Source: Serpula lacrymans var. lacrymans S7.9
Taxonomy: Eukaryota > Basidiomycota > Agaricomycetes > Boletales > Serpulaceae
NCBI RefSeq assembly: GCF_000218685.1
Contig: NW_006763294.1
Span: forward strand, 1,529,712 to 1,593,711
Length of the DNA stretch: 64,000 nucleotides
Reading direction: 5' to 3'
Of this stretch, positions 54,351-64,000 are shown one piece after another. Every line of letters starts with the position of its first letter. Within the stretch, counting starts at the first letter, position 1. Position numbers and translations under genes: made by a program. Under the pieces are notes generated by a model. The model made no database searches. It worked only from the letters and a program-made list of their open reading frames with translations, and was not told the DNA's origin.

Positions 54351-57300
54351 TTACCCCCTCTTTAGGACTTTCGTCCCGAAAGTAGGGGTCCATCTTTCCG
54401 TTTTCCCAATTAAACAATTGTTTTCGGACTCTAGTCGTTGTGAAGTTTTCGAAGGGTTGGAAATGTAATTGAAATCGGATCCGTCGAGGTGCACTAGGGT
54501 TGTTATCGTGGAATGTTTTTACTTTATCGGGTGAGTTGTTTAGATGTTGTTCGGGTTCCCACGTGCGTTCCTCTTTTGGATAGTTCTTCCAATGTACTAA
54601 GTATTCCAATTTCCCTCTTTTTAGACGTGAGTCTAAAACTTCTTCGACTTCGTATTCTTCTTGTCCGTCCACTATTACCGGCGGTATTGGTTTAGGTTTC
54701 TGTTGGGAAGGGAACTGTGGTTCTTTGTACGGTGTAAGCTTTATCTCGTTGAAAACTGGATGAATAGGCCTCCATGTCGGTGGTAGCGCTAATTTATATG
54801 CCGATTCGCCTATTTTTTCCAGTATTTCAAACGGACCGTGTCTCTTGTCGTCCAGTTTCTTAGCTGGTCGATCTGTTGAGATATTTGTCGCTTCTACGTA
54901 CACCTTATCTCCTACTCTATACTCTATTGCTTCTCTTTTCTTCTTATCGTACTGCTTCTTCATCTGTTCAGCTGCCTTTTGCAGCGATTCTTCTGCTCTC
55001 TTCCTTGTTTCTGTCATTCTCTTTACGAAATCTTCTGCGTTTTCGTTTTTTACCCCCACTTTCACTACTTCCTGTGTTCTCGGATGATGTCCATGATTCA
55101 GGTAGAACGGGCTATATCCCGTCGCAGAATGTTGTTTGTTATTGTAAGAGAATTCTGCTAGGGTAAGCCATTCTGCCCAATCATCTTGTTTGTGGTTTAC
55201 GAAGATTCTGAGATATTGTTCTATCTCTTGATTGATCCTCTCCGTCTGTCCATCCGTTTGTGGATGCCAAGCCGTCGATGGGTTCGCTTTTATCTGAAGA
55301 AGCGTATGTAGATCTTTCATGAATTTTGAAACGAATTGCGGTCCCCGATCCGAGATGATCTTTTCGGGTATGCCATGGTTCCGGAATACATGATCTCTAA
55401 ATAGTCGTGCCACTCCTTCCGATGTGATCTCCATCTGCGTGGGAATTACCTTGATCATTTTTGTAAATCGGTCTACTACTACCATTATCATGTTATATCC
55501 ATTTGATTCTGGTAGCGGTCCGATTAGATCTACTGATATGATCTGCCAAGGTTTATCCGGGATCTCATTTGGATGAAGCGGTGCCGCTTTCTTTTTATGG
55601 TCTGTTTTGGTTCTTTGGCAGACTTCGCATCCATCTACGTATCTCGTGATATCTCTGTCCATATAGGGCCACCAGTACTGTCGAGTAATTAGCTCCTTTG
55701 TCTTATATCTTCCTGGATGACCTGCAATAACAGAGTCGTGGTTTCGTCGGATAATCTCTTCCCTTAACGTGGCATCCTTCGGTACATAGATCCTGCCTTT
55801 GAATACTATGCGACCGTCCTCGTCTAGCCATCCATCCTCTCTCCTCTCTATCTTTCCTTTCATCTTTTTTATCAATTCATCTACATTTCCTTTTCTCTTT
55901 GTAATCCATTTTGAAATCTCTAATTCTTCCTCCTGACTATCTGCGATCTTTTGTCTTTGTTCTGGAGAGAGAGTCATTCTTACAAATAGTTTCTCATCCA
56001 GTAGTATGACGTCTTCGTTGTCGTTTTCTCCTTTGTTATGATCTGACCGCCTTGAGAGAAGATCTGCTTTTATATGCTTCCTTCCTGGCATATGATGTAT
56101 CGTGAAATGATACTGGCTCAACTCTGTCATCCACCGCGCCTGTCTCCTGTTCAACTTCTTGGGTTCTTTGAAATACAGTAGATTTTGATGATCTGTCCAT
56201 ATTTCAAATTCCTCTTCTGCGTCTATCAAGTAATGCCTCCATTCGTTAAGTGCCGTCATGATGGCAAGAAGTTCTTTGTCATAGATCTCGTAATTGCGTT
56301 CTGTGGGGTTTAACGCTTTGGAGAGGTATGCAATTGGCTTCCAGTCATCTTTTTGTCTTTGTGATAATACAGCACCCATAGCGAAGTCACTACTATCCGC
56401 TTCTACTTTGTATTGGCCATGTGGTACTGGGAGAGCTAACACCGGGGCTGAAGCTACACGTTGTTTTAATGTGTTAAATGCTTCTTGTTGTTCATTTCCC
56501 CAAATGAAGTCCTCTTTTCCCGTTAACTTGGTCAATGGTTTGGCTACTTCCCCGAAGCCCTCTATGAACCTTCGATAGAAATTTACAAATCCCAAGAATG
56601 CTTGTATGTCTTTCTTATTTTTGCATTCTGGCCATTTGCTGATTCCTTCTACCTTCACCGGATCCATGCGAATTTCGTTTTCTGAGATGATCAGTCCCAG
56701 GTATTCCACTTCTGTCTGTTCGAAATCGCATTTTTCTGGTTTAAGATAGAGATGATTTTTTCTCAGGATTTCTAACACACGTCGCGTCGTTGCTCGGTGT
56801 GTTTCTATATCCTTTGTGAATATCATGATATCATCTAGATATATGATTACTAATCCTTCATCTATCAACTCTCTAAAAAGCGTGTTCATCATCATTTGGA
56901 ACGTGGCGGGGGAATTTGTCAGTCCGAAGAACATGACTAGTGGTTCGAATAATCCCCGATTTGTCCTAAACGCCGCCTTATGCTCATCTCCTTCTCTCAT
57001 TCGGATGTTATTATATCCCCATCTTACATCCAATTTTGTGAAGTATTTGGCTCCACTCAATTTGTCTACTAGTTCCCCGATCAACGGAAGTGGATATCTA
57101 TTTTTGATGGTGATATCGTTTAGCTTCCTATAATCTTGAACTGGTCTCAACTTCCCGTCTTTCTTTTTAATGAAGAAGAATGGCGATGCAAATGGGGACT
57201 TTGATGGTCTGATCCGTCCCGATTCCAGATTCTCTTTTAGGAACGCATCTAGTTCTTCTTGCTCTCCTCTTGCCAATGGATAGATCTTGCAATCTAGGGA

Positions 57301-58580
57301 GTGATCTCCCGGTATTAGTTCGATTGCATGATCCCATTGTCTTCTTTCAGGTAATGTGTCGAACTCCTTCTTATCAAATACGTCTTTGTATTGATGAAGA
57401 TGTTTTGGCACTATCTTTTCGAATCCTCCTTCTTTTCGATCTTTGCCTGCGGCTTCTGCTAACTTCTGTGCCATTGTGCCTTGGGCTCTGATGTAGTAAT
57501 ATTGATCGTCGATCGTGGCATCTTCGAAATTATGGAGATTCACCTGTATCATCCTCTCATCTTCTCGTAGTTCCTCAAAGAATATTTCAGGATCTTCCTC
57601 TGGATCAGAGATTCGGATCCTTGGTCTACATTCTTCAGGACACCTTTCAAAGGTCAACTTCGATTCTCTCCAGTCTATTTTAGGATTATGTTTGTTCAAC
57701 CATTCATGTCCTAGAAACATTTTTCCGTTACCCAGATTGGTTACGGCAAGATGTATCTTTTCGACATGTCCGTCGATTTCCATGAGTAGTATTACAAATT
57801 CATTGATGGCTCCGTTTTTATTAAGAGTTCCATCTGCGTTATAGACTGGAATAGGTCTCGGTATCTTCCTTGTCTCATATCTTTTGTCTTTCACAAATTG
57901 GGAGTCGATGCAACTCCCCGTGCATCCACTGTCCAATAGTGCTTCGACTGTTTCTGTTTGGAGAGTATCTAATGTAGTAAGCTTACATTTTACGTTCATT
58001 TGATTGCCTTGGGTGCCCCTAATGTACTTTTTTGGGGAGGCAATTTCTATGATCGCTTGTATAGCTTCTACTTTTGGTAACCGGTTGATTTCTTTGATCG
58101 TTTCCCGGGTTACTTCTCTCGTTCTTTTTTTATGTGTCCAGGCACTTAGAATCCCAATGGATCTTTCTTCCTTTTGGTCTCTTAGCCTATCCACTACCCA
58201 CTCTGGGGTCCAAACTTCTGTTCTAGGTTTTTTCAAAGGGGTTCCTGACCTTTCTTCTACAGTCTCTGCTGCGTTTTCCTCCGTAGAGTTCGCCGCATCG
58301 GGTGTAGGAATCTTAGGTTCTATCGTAAATGCTGCACTTTTTAGTGATTCGCCCGCCGTCGGAACTGCGGATGTCTTATCACTCTGCGCCGCTTTTACTC
58401 TAGTTGCATCTTTTTCGTTTCGGATTTCTTTCTTTGTCTGAGTGGAAATAATTTTATTGTTATCCGCGCTAAAGCAGCAGCTTAACAATTCTGAGTCACA
58501 TGTATCTACAGTCAAAGGAAGAAACCGATTCGAAACGTCTTTAGGCTCAGTCGGTCGATGCGGTACCGCTGGCCTCTTTA
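54319..58580 (-). CDS. pol: Element D Pol: PR-RT-RNase H-IN-chromodomain
   Basis: The -1 frame from the slippery site at 58581-58587 stays open to 54319, 32 nt inside the 3' LTR. Counting from the first listed residue at 58515 (1398 residues): protease EALLDSGCTGSCIDS near 191, RT with [11 protein letters not shown] and the catalytic IIYLDDIMIF near 560, and RNase H with YKVEADSSDFAMGAVLSQ, YDKELLAIM and WTDHQNL. In integrase the HHCC finger (HPGRYKTKEL...CEVCQRTK) is near 935-975. The DDE core is SVDLIGPLPES, ISDRGPQFVS and RINQEIEQYLRIF. A chromodomain with YEVEEVLDSRLKRGKLEYL and VHWKNYPKEERTWEPE is near 1270-1320. All catalytic residues I can read are present. The polypurine tract (AAAGAGGGGG) overlaps the C-terminal codons. 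Confidence 0.93.
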
Positions 58581-59696
58581 AAAACCCTCAAGGAGTTTTT
58601 CCCTTTCCTCTTTCATCATCTTTTCCAGAAACTCTCGGACATTAAATTGTGGCTTCCTTTTTTGTGCGTCTTTGCACTCGAAGCTTCTACGTCCCTTTTC
58701 TCCGCATCGGTAGCATCGTCCTTCCGTGCGGAACTTTGCCTTGTCCACCTCCATTCTTTCTCCACTACCGGTATAGGTATATCCGGTCCCGTCTTTCTTC
58801 TTCTCTCCTTCTTTCTTTTGTTCCGAATAGGGTTTCTTCCCAGTATCGGAACCTTTCTTCTCTTTCTCTCTCTCTCTCCAAATATAGTCTATTCTGATGA
58901 GTTCCCTTTTCCACTCTTGGTAATCTCTTGGAATGTGCCCGCCGTAGATCACCCTATCCACTAGCGGTTTGTTCATATTCCTTCTGAGTAGAGATACTAG
59001 GAACTCTTCATTTATTCTATTTGTGTATCCCGCCCATCTTTTCTTCTCTTCAAACCTTTCAAAGAAGGCTTGGGCGGTTTCGTTGCCCTGTCTCAGGGTC
59101 AGTATTTCGTTCTTGGCAGTTTCTTTTTCAAAACTGTCCTTGAACCTTTCTTCCATTTTGTCCGCAAAATACGGCCAACTTCCGTACGTGTTTGTAATAT
59201 CGAGCCCCAGCTGTTGGGCGTCGACTCGGTTCTCTAGCCAATCGGTCCGGAAGGCCGCGGCTTCTCCTTCTTTCATAAAAGATAGCACAAAGCTTATCTT
59301 CTTTCGATCATCTTTGAAATATACGGCATCATCTTCGAAATGCAGTAATAAGGACTCTCTAAAGGCCCTATACTTTTTCTTATCTCCGGAGAAGTTCTCG
59401 GGTTTCTCCAGTGCCGTTCTACTTCTTTCCACCTTTTCTGGAGGTGGCTGTATCTGTTTCTTTAGTTTTCTTTGCAAGACGCTCACTTCTTCGAGTGCCT
59501 CGTCTAGCTGCGATTGGTAGTGCATTTGTGTCTGTCTTATTGCCTTTTCTATTTCTTGTTTTACGTATGCTTCCAATCGCGCTTCTTTCGGGGGGGGAGT
59601 TTCTATTCTGGGTAATGCGTCCATCATTTCCCTGGTAAATGCGCTGTCCGTACTGTTGGATGGCTCGGGCAGATCGCGATATTCTAGGTTGGACAT
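58578..59696 (-). CDS. gag: Element D Gag (372 aa)
   Basis: Homologous over its length to C Gag: an N-terminal coiled coil (RLEAYVKQEIEKAIRQTQ), EKPENFSGDKKKYRAFRES, LRRNMNKPLVDRVIYGGH, EWKRELIRIDYIWRERE, and one CCHC knuckle. The knuckle reads CYRCGEKGRRSFEC: the histidine is replaced by Arg (CAT/CAC would become CGT by one transition). The frame ends GAG GGT TTT TAA, placing the GGGTTTT heptamer directly before the stop, as in C. The N-terminal 90 codons are overlapped by ORF0b. Confidence 0.92.
   Translation of the reverse strand: MSNLEYRDLPEPSNSTDSAFTREMMDALPRIETPPPKEARLEAYVKQEIEKAIRQTQMHYQSQLDEALEEVSVLQRKLKKQIQPPPEKVERSRTALEKPENFSGDKKKYRAFRESLLLHFEDDAVYFKDDRKKISFVLSFMKEGEAAAFRTDWLENRVDAQQLGLDITNTYGSWPYFADKMEERFKDSFEKETAKNEILTLRQGNETAQAFFERFEEKKRWAGYTNRINEEFLVSLLRRNMNKPLVDRVIYGGHIPRDYQEWKRELIRIDYIWREREKEKKGSDTGKKPYSEQKKEGEKKKDGTGYTYTGSGERMEVDKAKFRTEGRCYRCGEKGRRSFECKDAQKRKPQFNVREFLEKMMKEEREKLLEGF
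58581..58587 (-). other. Element D -1 frameshift heptamer GGGTTTT
   Basis: Minus-strand zero frame: GAG GGT TTT TAA. Slipping back one base gives GGG TTT TTA AAG and enters pol. It is identical in position and heptamer to element C. The 13 nt after the stop (AGAGGCCAGCGGT) are also shared with C. Confidence 0.65.
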
Positions 59697-59856
59697 TGAG
59701 CGTGAGTTGGGGAGGAGGGGGAGTTTCGGATTTGATTAAAGGGGATGGGATTCTGATGGGTTCTATTTCTGGTAAAGGGAATTTCCCTTTGAATACGTAA
59801 TCTTGAGAGTAAATGTGTTGCTCTCCGATCCAAATGTAAAAGTCTCTACTAAGCAT
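59419..59856 (-). CDS. Element D ORF0b: frame overlapping gag (145 codons)
   Basis: Starts at ATG 59856 (MLSRDFYIWIGEQHIYSQD) and runs through FPLPEIEPIRIPSP into a long overlap with gag, ending at 59419. The first 40 residues align with C ORF0b around M-x2-x-DF-x2-W-x2-EQ and P-EIEPIR. Beyond that, C stops early. The distal part is Arg/Lys/Thr-rich and lies over gag's N-terminal coding, so it may be an unselected by-product. Confidence 0.45.
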   Translation of the reverse strand: MLSRDFYIWIGEQHIYSQDYVFKGKFPLPEIEPIRIPSPLIKSETPPPPQLTLNVQPRISRSARAIQQYGQRIYQGNDGRITQNRNSPPERSAIGSIRKTRNRKGNKTDTNALPIAARRGTRRSERLAKKTKETDTATSRKGGKK

Positions 59857-60027
59857 AGAAAGGAGTTCACCAGTGATAAGCTGGATCGATACACCGCTTT
59901 CTAAGATCCTAGTAGTCTATCTATTTCTCTTTGAGTCAAAGTGGTCCTCTTCAGCCCACTACTGACTATGTAGGTATGGTAACTATTTTTGTATTTTACG
60001 AATTTTATGTAAAAGGTATAGTGATAA

Positions 60028-60119
60028 ATTGGGGTCCGAACGGTTGTCCCAATGTGACCAGCTTATTAGGCTTTCAGTCCTTCTCCCGACTGGCGGACGC
60101 AAATGCGCGGCCTGGTCAG
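60028..60119 (-). ncRNA. Element D conserved RNA hairpins upstream of gag
   Basis: Hairpin 1 (60119-60086 in element sense) is the same 34-nt fold as in C, with the inner stem CGC-ATTT-GCG replacing GGC-ACTT-GCC: both partners of the closing pair changed. Hairpin 2 (60053-60028) is ATTGGG...CCCCAAT with a loop differing by one base and one insertion. Sequence between the hairpins is not conserved. Confidence 0.6.
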
Positions 60120-60202
60120 AGGAAATCGAAAAATGAAACTAGGTAAAACCGAGAAAATCTCAGTGGTTCCACACCAAAGAGATTATGATGATATAAATGT
60201 AT

Positions 60203-60412
60203 TTAGAGGGGGATGGTTACGAAGGAGTCTTGGGATGAGGAAGGTGATACGTTGGCGGGAAAGAAAGATAAGATGGTGTCGGGGCGAGTAGGGATGTGAT
60301 GGAGTGGAAGAGTAGTGGTGGTTTGGGTTGAGTGTTTGAGTAGGGTTAGGATTAGTAGGATGATGATGATGGTGATGATGATGGTTGTTAGGATTGTTGC
60401 TGTTAGGTTCAT
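60203..60412 (-). CDS. Element D ORF0: small single-pass membrane protein (69 aa)
   Basis: The ATG at 60412 is the first after the inferred RNA start and lies 15 nt from the primer-binding site. Residues of about 4-25 form an Ile/Leu/Thr membrane segment, unlike C in sequence but alike in character. The block TRPDTILSFFPANVSP follows, then DSFVTIPL, where the frame ends. The C homologue runs 28 residues longer. As in C, the start context is weak (T at -3). Function unknown. The conserved cytosolic or luminal tail suggests a binding motif. Confidence 0.7.
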   Translation of the reverse strand: MNLTATILTTIIITIIIILLILTLLKHSTQTTTTLPLHHIPTRPDTILSFFPANVSPSSSQDSFVTIPL

Positions 60413-60427
60413 AAACGGTACTCGTAG

Positions 60428-60576
60428 CAGTTGTTGATTGTGTAAAACCTCTATCCCCTATACCGAGTTAACGGAGGGATAAAAGCTTTTAATCAGACAA
60501 GTAGTGTTTCAAGTAACGATTGAGAATTAATCAACAACTGAGGAAAGTATGTACATGATGGTCTACTATATATATG
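60428..60576 (-). promoter_or_regulatory. Element D TATA box, inferred RNA start and self-priming PBS
   Basis: The minus strand has a TATATATA run at about 60576-60568, then CAGTTGTTGATT (60541-60530) about 30 nt later. AATCAACAACTG (60439-60428) lies one base after the LTR end, giving a 12-nt complement. Compared with C, the seventh base of AGTTGTxGATT is T instead of A, and the PBS has the matching change. Confidence 0.75.
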
Positions 60577-60791
60577 TTTCTGAAAGTCAGCCATGAGGCG
60601 CTGACTGATGTTCTTTGTAATAATTCTAGACTCGTGTCACGTGGTGGTCACGTGATCTGATATAACTACGTGTTATGTTATCCGCGCTAAAGCAGCAGCT
60701 TAACATATCTTATCTGTCATGTGATCAGATATCAAAGAAATGAAAAAGGAAATTAGCGCTCAGATTAGCGCTTCTGGTTCAAGTCGTGACA
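60441..60791 (-). repeat. Element D 5' LTR, 351 bp
   Basis: Element sense begins TGTCACGACTTGAACC and ends GGTTTTACA. U3 carries paired GCGCTAA motifs and two CACGTG boxes. It has a single copy of the 33-bp unit that is doubled in the 3' LTR. Confidence 0.93.
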
Positions 60792-60796
60792 CTAAT

Positions 60797-62750
60797 GGAC
60801 TATGAGGATGCTTCTATTGACGATCATTACTACCACATTAGGGCACAAGGCACAACAACCTCAGAAGCTCAACAGACGACAAGCTAGATGGGTTATGGAA
60901 TTGAGCAACTATCACTTTACGCTCCACCACATTTACAAAACACATCAAAGCAGATCTTCTCTCGAGACGAGCAGACCATGAAAGGGGGGTGGATGACAAT
61001 GAAGACGTAATCGTTCTAAAAGCAGAACATTTCCGTATGATGATTTCACACAATGAAAGACAACACATGGCAGAGCAATCAGCCGATGCAGTGGAACTGT
61101 ACAAATGGATTTGCAAAAGAATGATGAACGTAGACGAAGTAGCGCGGAAGATGATAGAGAAAGGAGAAGACAGAGAGAAAGGAATTTGGATGGAGGATGA
61201 GATGTTGATCTTCAAAGGAAGAATCTATATTCCCAAAGACGGGAAATTACGAGAACATATCATTAAAGAAAACCATGATTCCACGGTAGCAGGACACCCC
61301 GGACAGTATAAAACCAAAGAACTGGTAACTAGATGGTATTGGTGGCCGTACATGGACAGAGATATCCGGAAATACGTAGAAGGCTGTGAAACGTGTCAAC
61401 GCACTAAGATTAACCATCAAAAGAAAGCGGCACCGTTACACCCAAAAAATCCCGACTAGACCATGGGAAATCATTACCACAGACCTAATCGGACCGTTGC
61501 CGGAATCTCTGGGTTATAACATGATACTCGTAGTGGTAGACAGATTCTCGAAGATGATAAAAGTCATGCCAACTTATGACAAAGTGACGTCGGAAGGAGT
61601 GGCCAGATTATTTAGAGACAATGTCTTTAGAAATCATGGCATACCAGAGAAGATCATCTCAGATAGGGGACCGCAATACGTCTCCAATTTCATGAAAGAT
61701 CTCTACAAACTCCTCGGGATAAAAGGAAATCCCTCGACCGCTTATCACCCACAGACAGACGGACAAACGGAACGAATTAACCAAGAGATAGAACAGTATC
61801 TCAGAATATTCATAAACCATAAACAAACGGATTGGGCAGAATGGCTACCATTAGCGGAATTTTCATACAACAACAAATCACACTCCGCAACTGGTTACAG
61901 CCCCTTCTTCCTAAATTCTGGACAACATCCGAAAGTCGCGAAGGGAATCAGAAGTACGGTAAAGACAGAGAGTGCGGAAGAGTTCGTGAAGAGGATGGAA
62001 GAGGCAAGGAAAGAAGCAGAAAAATCGCTGGTAAAAGCAGCAGAAAACATGAAAAAACAGTATGATAAAGGGAAAAGAGAGGCTATCGTTTACAAAGAAG
62101 GTGACAAGGTATATGTTGAAGCAGAACATATTACTACTGATAGACCTGCAAAAAAGCTCGACGATAAAAGACACGGACCCTTTACCATCGAAAAGAAAAT
62201 AGGTGAAGGAGCCTATAAACTAAAACTTCCTGGACGATGGAAGAACATACATCCGGTTTTTAACGAGAAACTGCTAACACCATTCCGAGAACCAGAGTTC
62301 GAAACACAGAAAAAACCAAAAACCGCACCACCGGTGATAGTGGATGGAATTAAAGAATACGAGGTAGAAGAAGTTCTAGACTCACGATTGAAACGTGGGA
62401 AACTAGAATATTTAGTACATTGGAAAGACTTTCCTAAAGAGGATTGCACATGGGAAACCGAGTCAAACCTAAAACATTCATCGAAACTTGTAAAACAGTT
62501 TCATAACAAAAACCCTAGTGCACCTCGAAGGATAGAATTTACTCTAAACTATCAACCCTTCGAAAACTTTACTATTCCAACAAAAATTCGAAAAACATTG
62601 TACAATTGGGAAACAGGCAAACTAGATCCTCACTTTCGGGACGAAAGTCCTAAGGAGGGGGTAATGTCACGATCATACCCATCTGACTCAGCTTTCTTAT
62701 CTAATCAAGAGATAAAAACTCTTATCTCACCTTATCTAATCTCTTCCTGA
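60797..62750 (+). pseudogene. pol: Element C pol, 3' part: integrase-chromodomain, RT deleted
   Basis: Begins MDYEDASIDDHYYHIRAQGT, directly continuing the protease-side frame. It then jumps to the end of RNase H (KLNRRQAR, about 60871), so about 1.3 kb of RT/RNase H known from D is missing. Small shifts follow at about 60870-60990. Integrase then reads HPGQYKTKEL...CETCQRTK. A 2-nt loss near 61447 (CCAAAAAATC) shifts the frame, and a continuing frame reads TTDLIGPLPES, ISDRGPQYVS and NQEIEQYLRIF, then the chromodomain YEVEEVLDSRLKRGKLEYL. It ends inside the 3' LTR. No working Pol can be made. Confidence 0.9.
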
Positions 62751-63005
62751 TCTAATCTTATCAAGTATCACGTGATCTATTAGTAATACACATTACCAAT
62801 CAGCCTCACTACATACACATGTTAGTTACCAATACGCTACGTCATACCTCCCCGTAGCCTCATGCCTTTTCCTATATAACCAGCACGATATCCATGTACA
62901 TATCCCAGTTGTAGATTTACTCTTTTATACTTGCTTGTCTGAACACTTGTTGAGATTTAAGTCCTACGCTGCTCGGGTCACCGGCATACAGCTAGGGTCT
63001 TTACA
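62665..63005 (+). repeat. Element C 3' LTR
   Basis: 341 bp, the same length as the 5' LTR with one difference noted near 62717. It is preceded by AAGGAGGGGGTAA and followed by CTGGC. Confidence 0.95.
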
Positions 63006-63464
63006 CTGGCCCAATTGGTGTTGAGGTTTACTACACTGTTCATCCAGTCTTTAATAGTTTTTAATTCTCCTGAAGTTATGGCTCCTCAGAGCAGCGGTGT
63101 GCAGATTGCCTTCTGATAGACCATACTCATGGCTTCGTTATTGATTCCACTTTTCCCCGCAGATAGCATCAACCTGGAATTAAATGCAACTGATTTTTTT
63201 TCTGGTTTCATTTTTATCTTCATGAGGGATGCTGAGGCTGTTTGTTTTGATATTTACTATTCTGAAGCTGGTGGTACAGGATTTTTATAAAGTGTGCCCA
63301 TGTGGTGTTGTTGGTTTTATATCCTTTCACCTTGGCTTTGATCCAAGTTGCTGCTATAACATCTTTCATATAGCATAGCGCTATAGACCTTTTTCTTGTC
63401 TGAGTTGTAGATTATGTCATTGATTACAAAGATGCATGGAGGAAATCCATCTTTGCATGAAACC

Positions 63465-64000
63465 TAAATTATCAATGGTATTTCATCTGCAGACAGATGG
63501 ACAAGCAGAGAGGCTTAACCAGGATATTTATTAATGACAGGCAAACAGATTGGGCCAAGTGGCTAAAGATAGCCCAGTTTTCATACAATATCAAACAGTT
63601 GTTGGCTACAGGGAAGGCACTACCCAAGGTTAGAAGGTTGTACCTCCCCAGAATAGGTGTAGAACCTGGTAAAAGCAAAAGCAAGGCTGCGGGAACTATG
63701 GTCAAGAACATGAAGTCTGTCTTAGATGCAACGTGCAAGGCACTATTCAAAAGTGGAGCAGATGAAAAACAGGGCAGAGCATAGACACTCTAAGGCCCCT
63801 GACTACAAGGCTGGTGACCTGGTCTGGTTGGATACCAACCACTTAAAATTAAAAGATTGGCAGTCTAGAAAACTGACCAAAAGGTGGATTGGGCCTTACT
63901 AGATTGAGAAAGTTAAACTAAATGCAGTGGTACTAGAATTCTTAAAATGAATGAGGGTAGTACCCATGGTTAATATCAGCTATGGGACAGCGTGTGGACC
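63465..64000 (+). pseudogene. Gypsy integrase C-terminal remnant, runs off the window
   Basis: TDGQ-like residues at about 63492, then INDRQTDWAKWLKIAQFSYN, LLATGKALPKVRRLYLPR, and (shifted frame) a DYKAGDLVWLDT block followed by RKLTKRWIGPY. This is the same subfamily as 1050-1865 and shows that segment without its LTR insertion. A deletion near 63515 joins QRGLTR to IFIND. Several frame changes and a TAG at 63900 are present. Confidence 0.8.

Larger units (their letters stand above)
53967..60791 (-). mobile_element. Gypsy element D (sister of C), near-complete, inside C
   Basis: 6825 bp with LTRs at 60441-60791 (5' in element sense) and 53967-54350 (3'), flanked by CTAAT at 53962-53966 and 60792-60796. 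It inserted into C's pol, opposite in orientation. All expected parts are present and open: ORF0, ORF0b, gag and a 1398-codon pol frame with protease, RT, RNase H, integrase and chromodomain. The visible faults are a changed zinc-knuckle histidine in gag and a length difference between LTRs. It is the most likely active element in the window. Confidence 0.95.
50517..63005 (+). mobile_element. Gypsy element C (chromodomain, self-priming type), split by element D
   Basis: Complete LTRs at both ends and a perfect CTGGC duplication (50512-50516 and 63006-63010). Without D and its duplicated CTAAT the element is about 5.66 kb. Order: LTR, primer-binding site, ORF0, hairpins, ORF0b, gag, pol, polypurine tract (AAGGAGGGGG, 62652-62661), LTR. 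The two LTRs differ at one position that I found (GATAGAAAC versus GATAAAAAC), which points to a recent insertion. Pol lacks about 1.3 kb that in D encodes RT and most of RNase H, and has a frameshift in integrase, so C could move only with help, if at all. Confidence 0.95.
44116..63430 (-). mobile_element. Old minus-strand Gypsy remnant hosting nested insertions
   Basis: Segments belonging to one decayed Gypsy copy are 44121-45850, 49456-50511 and 63011 to about 63430. At 45275-44593 the minus strand encodes RT and RNase H pieces: MMFFGMCNSPATFQQLIN, then IVIYMNVILMF (the YMDD catalytic motif is degraded to YMNV), then TEYL-like and RNase H segments with MAVDASKNTTGTALMQ. The segments right of element F2 encode weak protease/linker sequence, and 63011-63430 reads as gag-like (MSMVYQKAICTPLL region). 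Many stops are present. The insertions inside are F2, a tRNA-like repeat, element C and, inside C, element D. The 5' limit is approximate. Confidence 0.7.

Noticed and set aside
54845..58441. Several plus-strand frames of 60-145 codons
   Set aside because: Antisense shadows of element D pol.

Overview
This window looks like a transposon-swollen region of a basidiomycete (Agaricomycete-type) genome. The support is GT-AG introns of 43-124 nt in the host genes, host proteins of types I recognise from Agaricomycetes (an Asteroid/XPG-like protein, an RRM protein and two conserved unknowns), KDZ transposase remnants, and many LTR retrotransposons. No database search was possible. Family names rest on motifs and memory.

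Only about 7 kb is host sequence. Island 1 (17.6-23.0 kb) holds a conserved basidiomycete protein of unknown function, a tRNA-Leu(CAG), an Asteroid-type XPG-fold protein and a small conserved protein. Island 2 (39.1-40.2 kb) holds one four-exon RRM protein. For these I could join exons in frame across plausible splice sites.

The rest is mobile DNA. From 1 to 16.9 kb there are Ty3/Gypsy fragments, a Tc1/mariner remnant, and two large broken multi-intron ORFs (6.96-12.05 and 13.46-15.1 kb) of a repetitive, apparently unnamed fungal family. The first is cut by a solo LTR. From 23.4 to 25.2 kb lies a 1.76 kb near-perfect foldback. From 26.4 to 31 kb there are minus-strand remnants, including a KDZ transposase and an LTR. 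From 33.8 to 37.9 kb lies a decayed Gypsy element carrying a TIR transposon and a solo LTR. From 42.8 to 44.1 kb there are three solo LTRs. From 44.1 to about 63.4 kb lies an old minus-strand Gypsy copy penetrated by a 3.6 kb TIR transposon and by Gypsy element 'C', which is itself split by a younger sister element 'D'.

Elements C (50517-63005, +) and D (53967-60791, -) are the most interesting part. They are chromodomain Gypsy elements of one family but diverged enough to compare. Both share an unusual 5' architecture. (i) The transcript start predicted in the LTR is complementary over 11-12 nt to the primer-binding site just after the LTR, as in self-priming Tf1/sushi elements, with a compensatory change between C and D. 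(ii) The first AUG of the predicted genomic RNA opens a small single-pass membrane protein (called ORF0 here), conserved with mostly silent changes. (iii) Two conserved RNA hairpins follow, one with a compensatory base pair. (iv) A second short ORF (ORF0b) overlaps gag in the +1-related frame. (v) A GGGTTTT slippery heptamer sits directly at the gag stop, with pol in the -1 frame. D looks nearly intact. C has lost its RT/RNase H and carries a frameshift in integrase.
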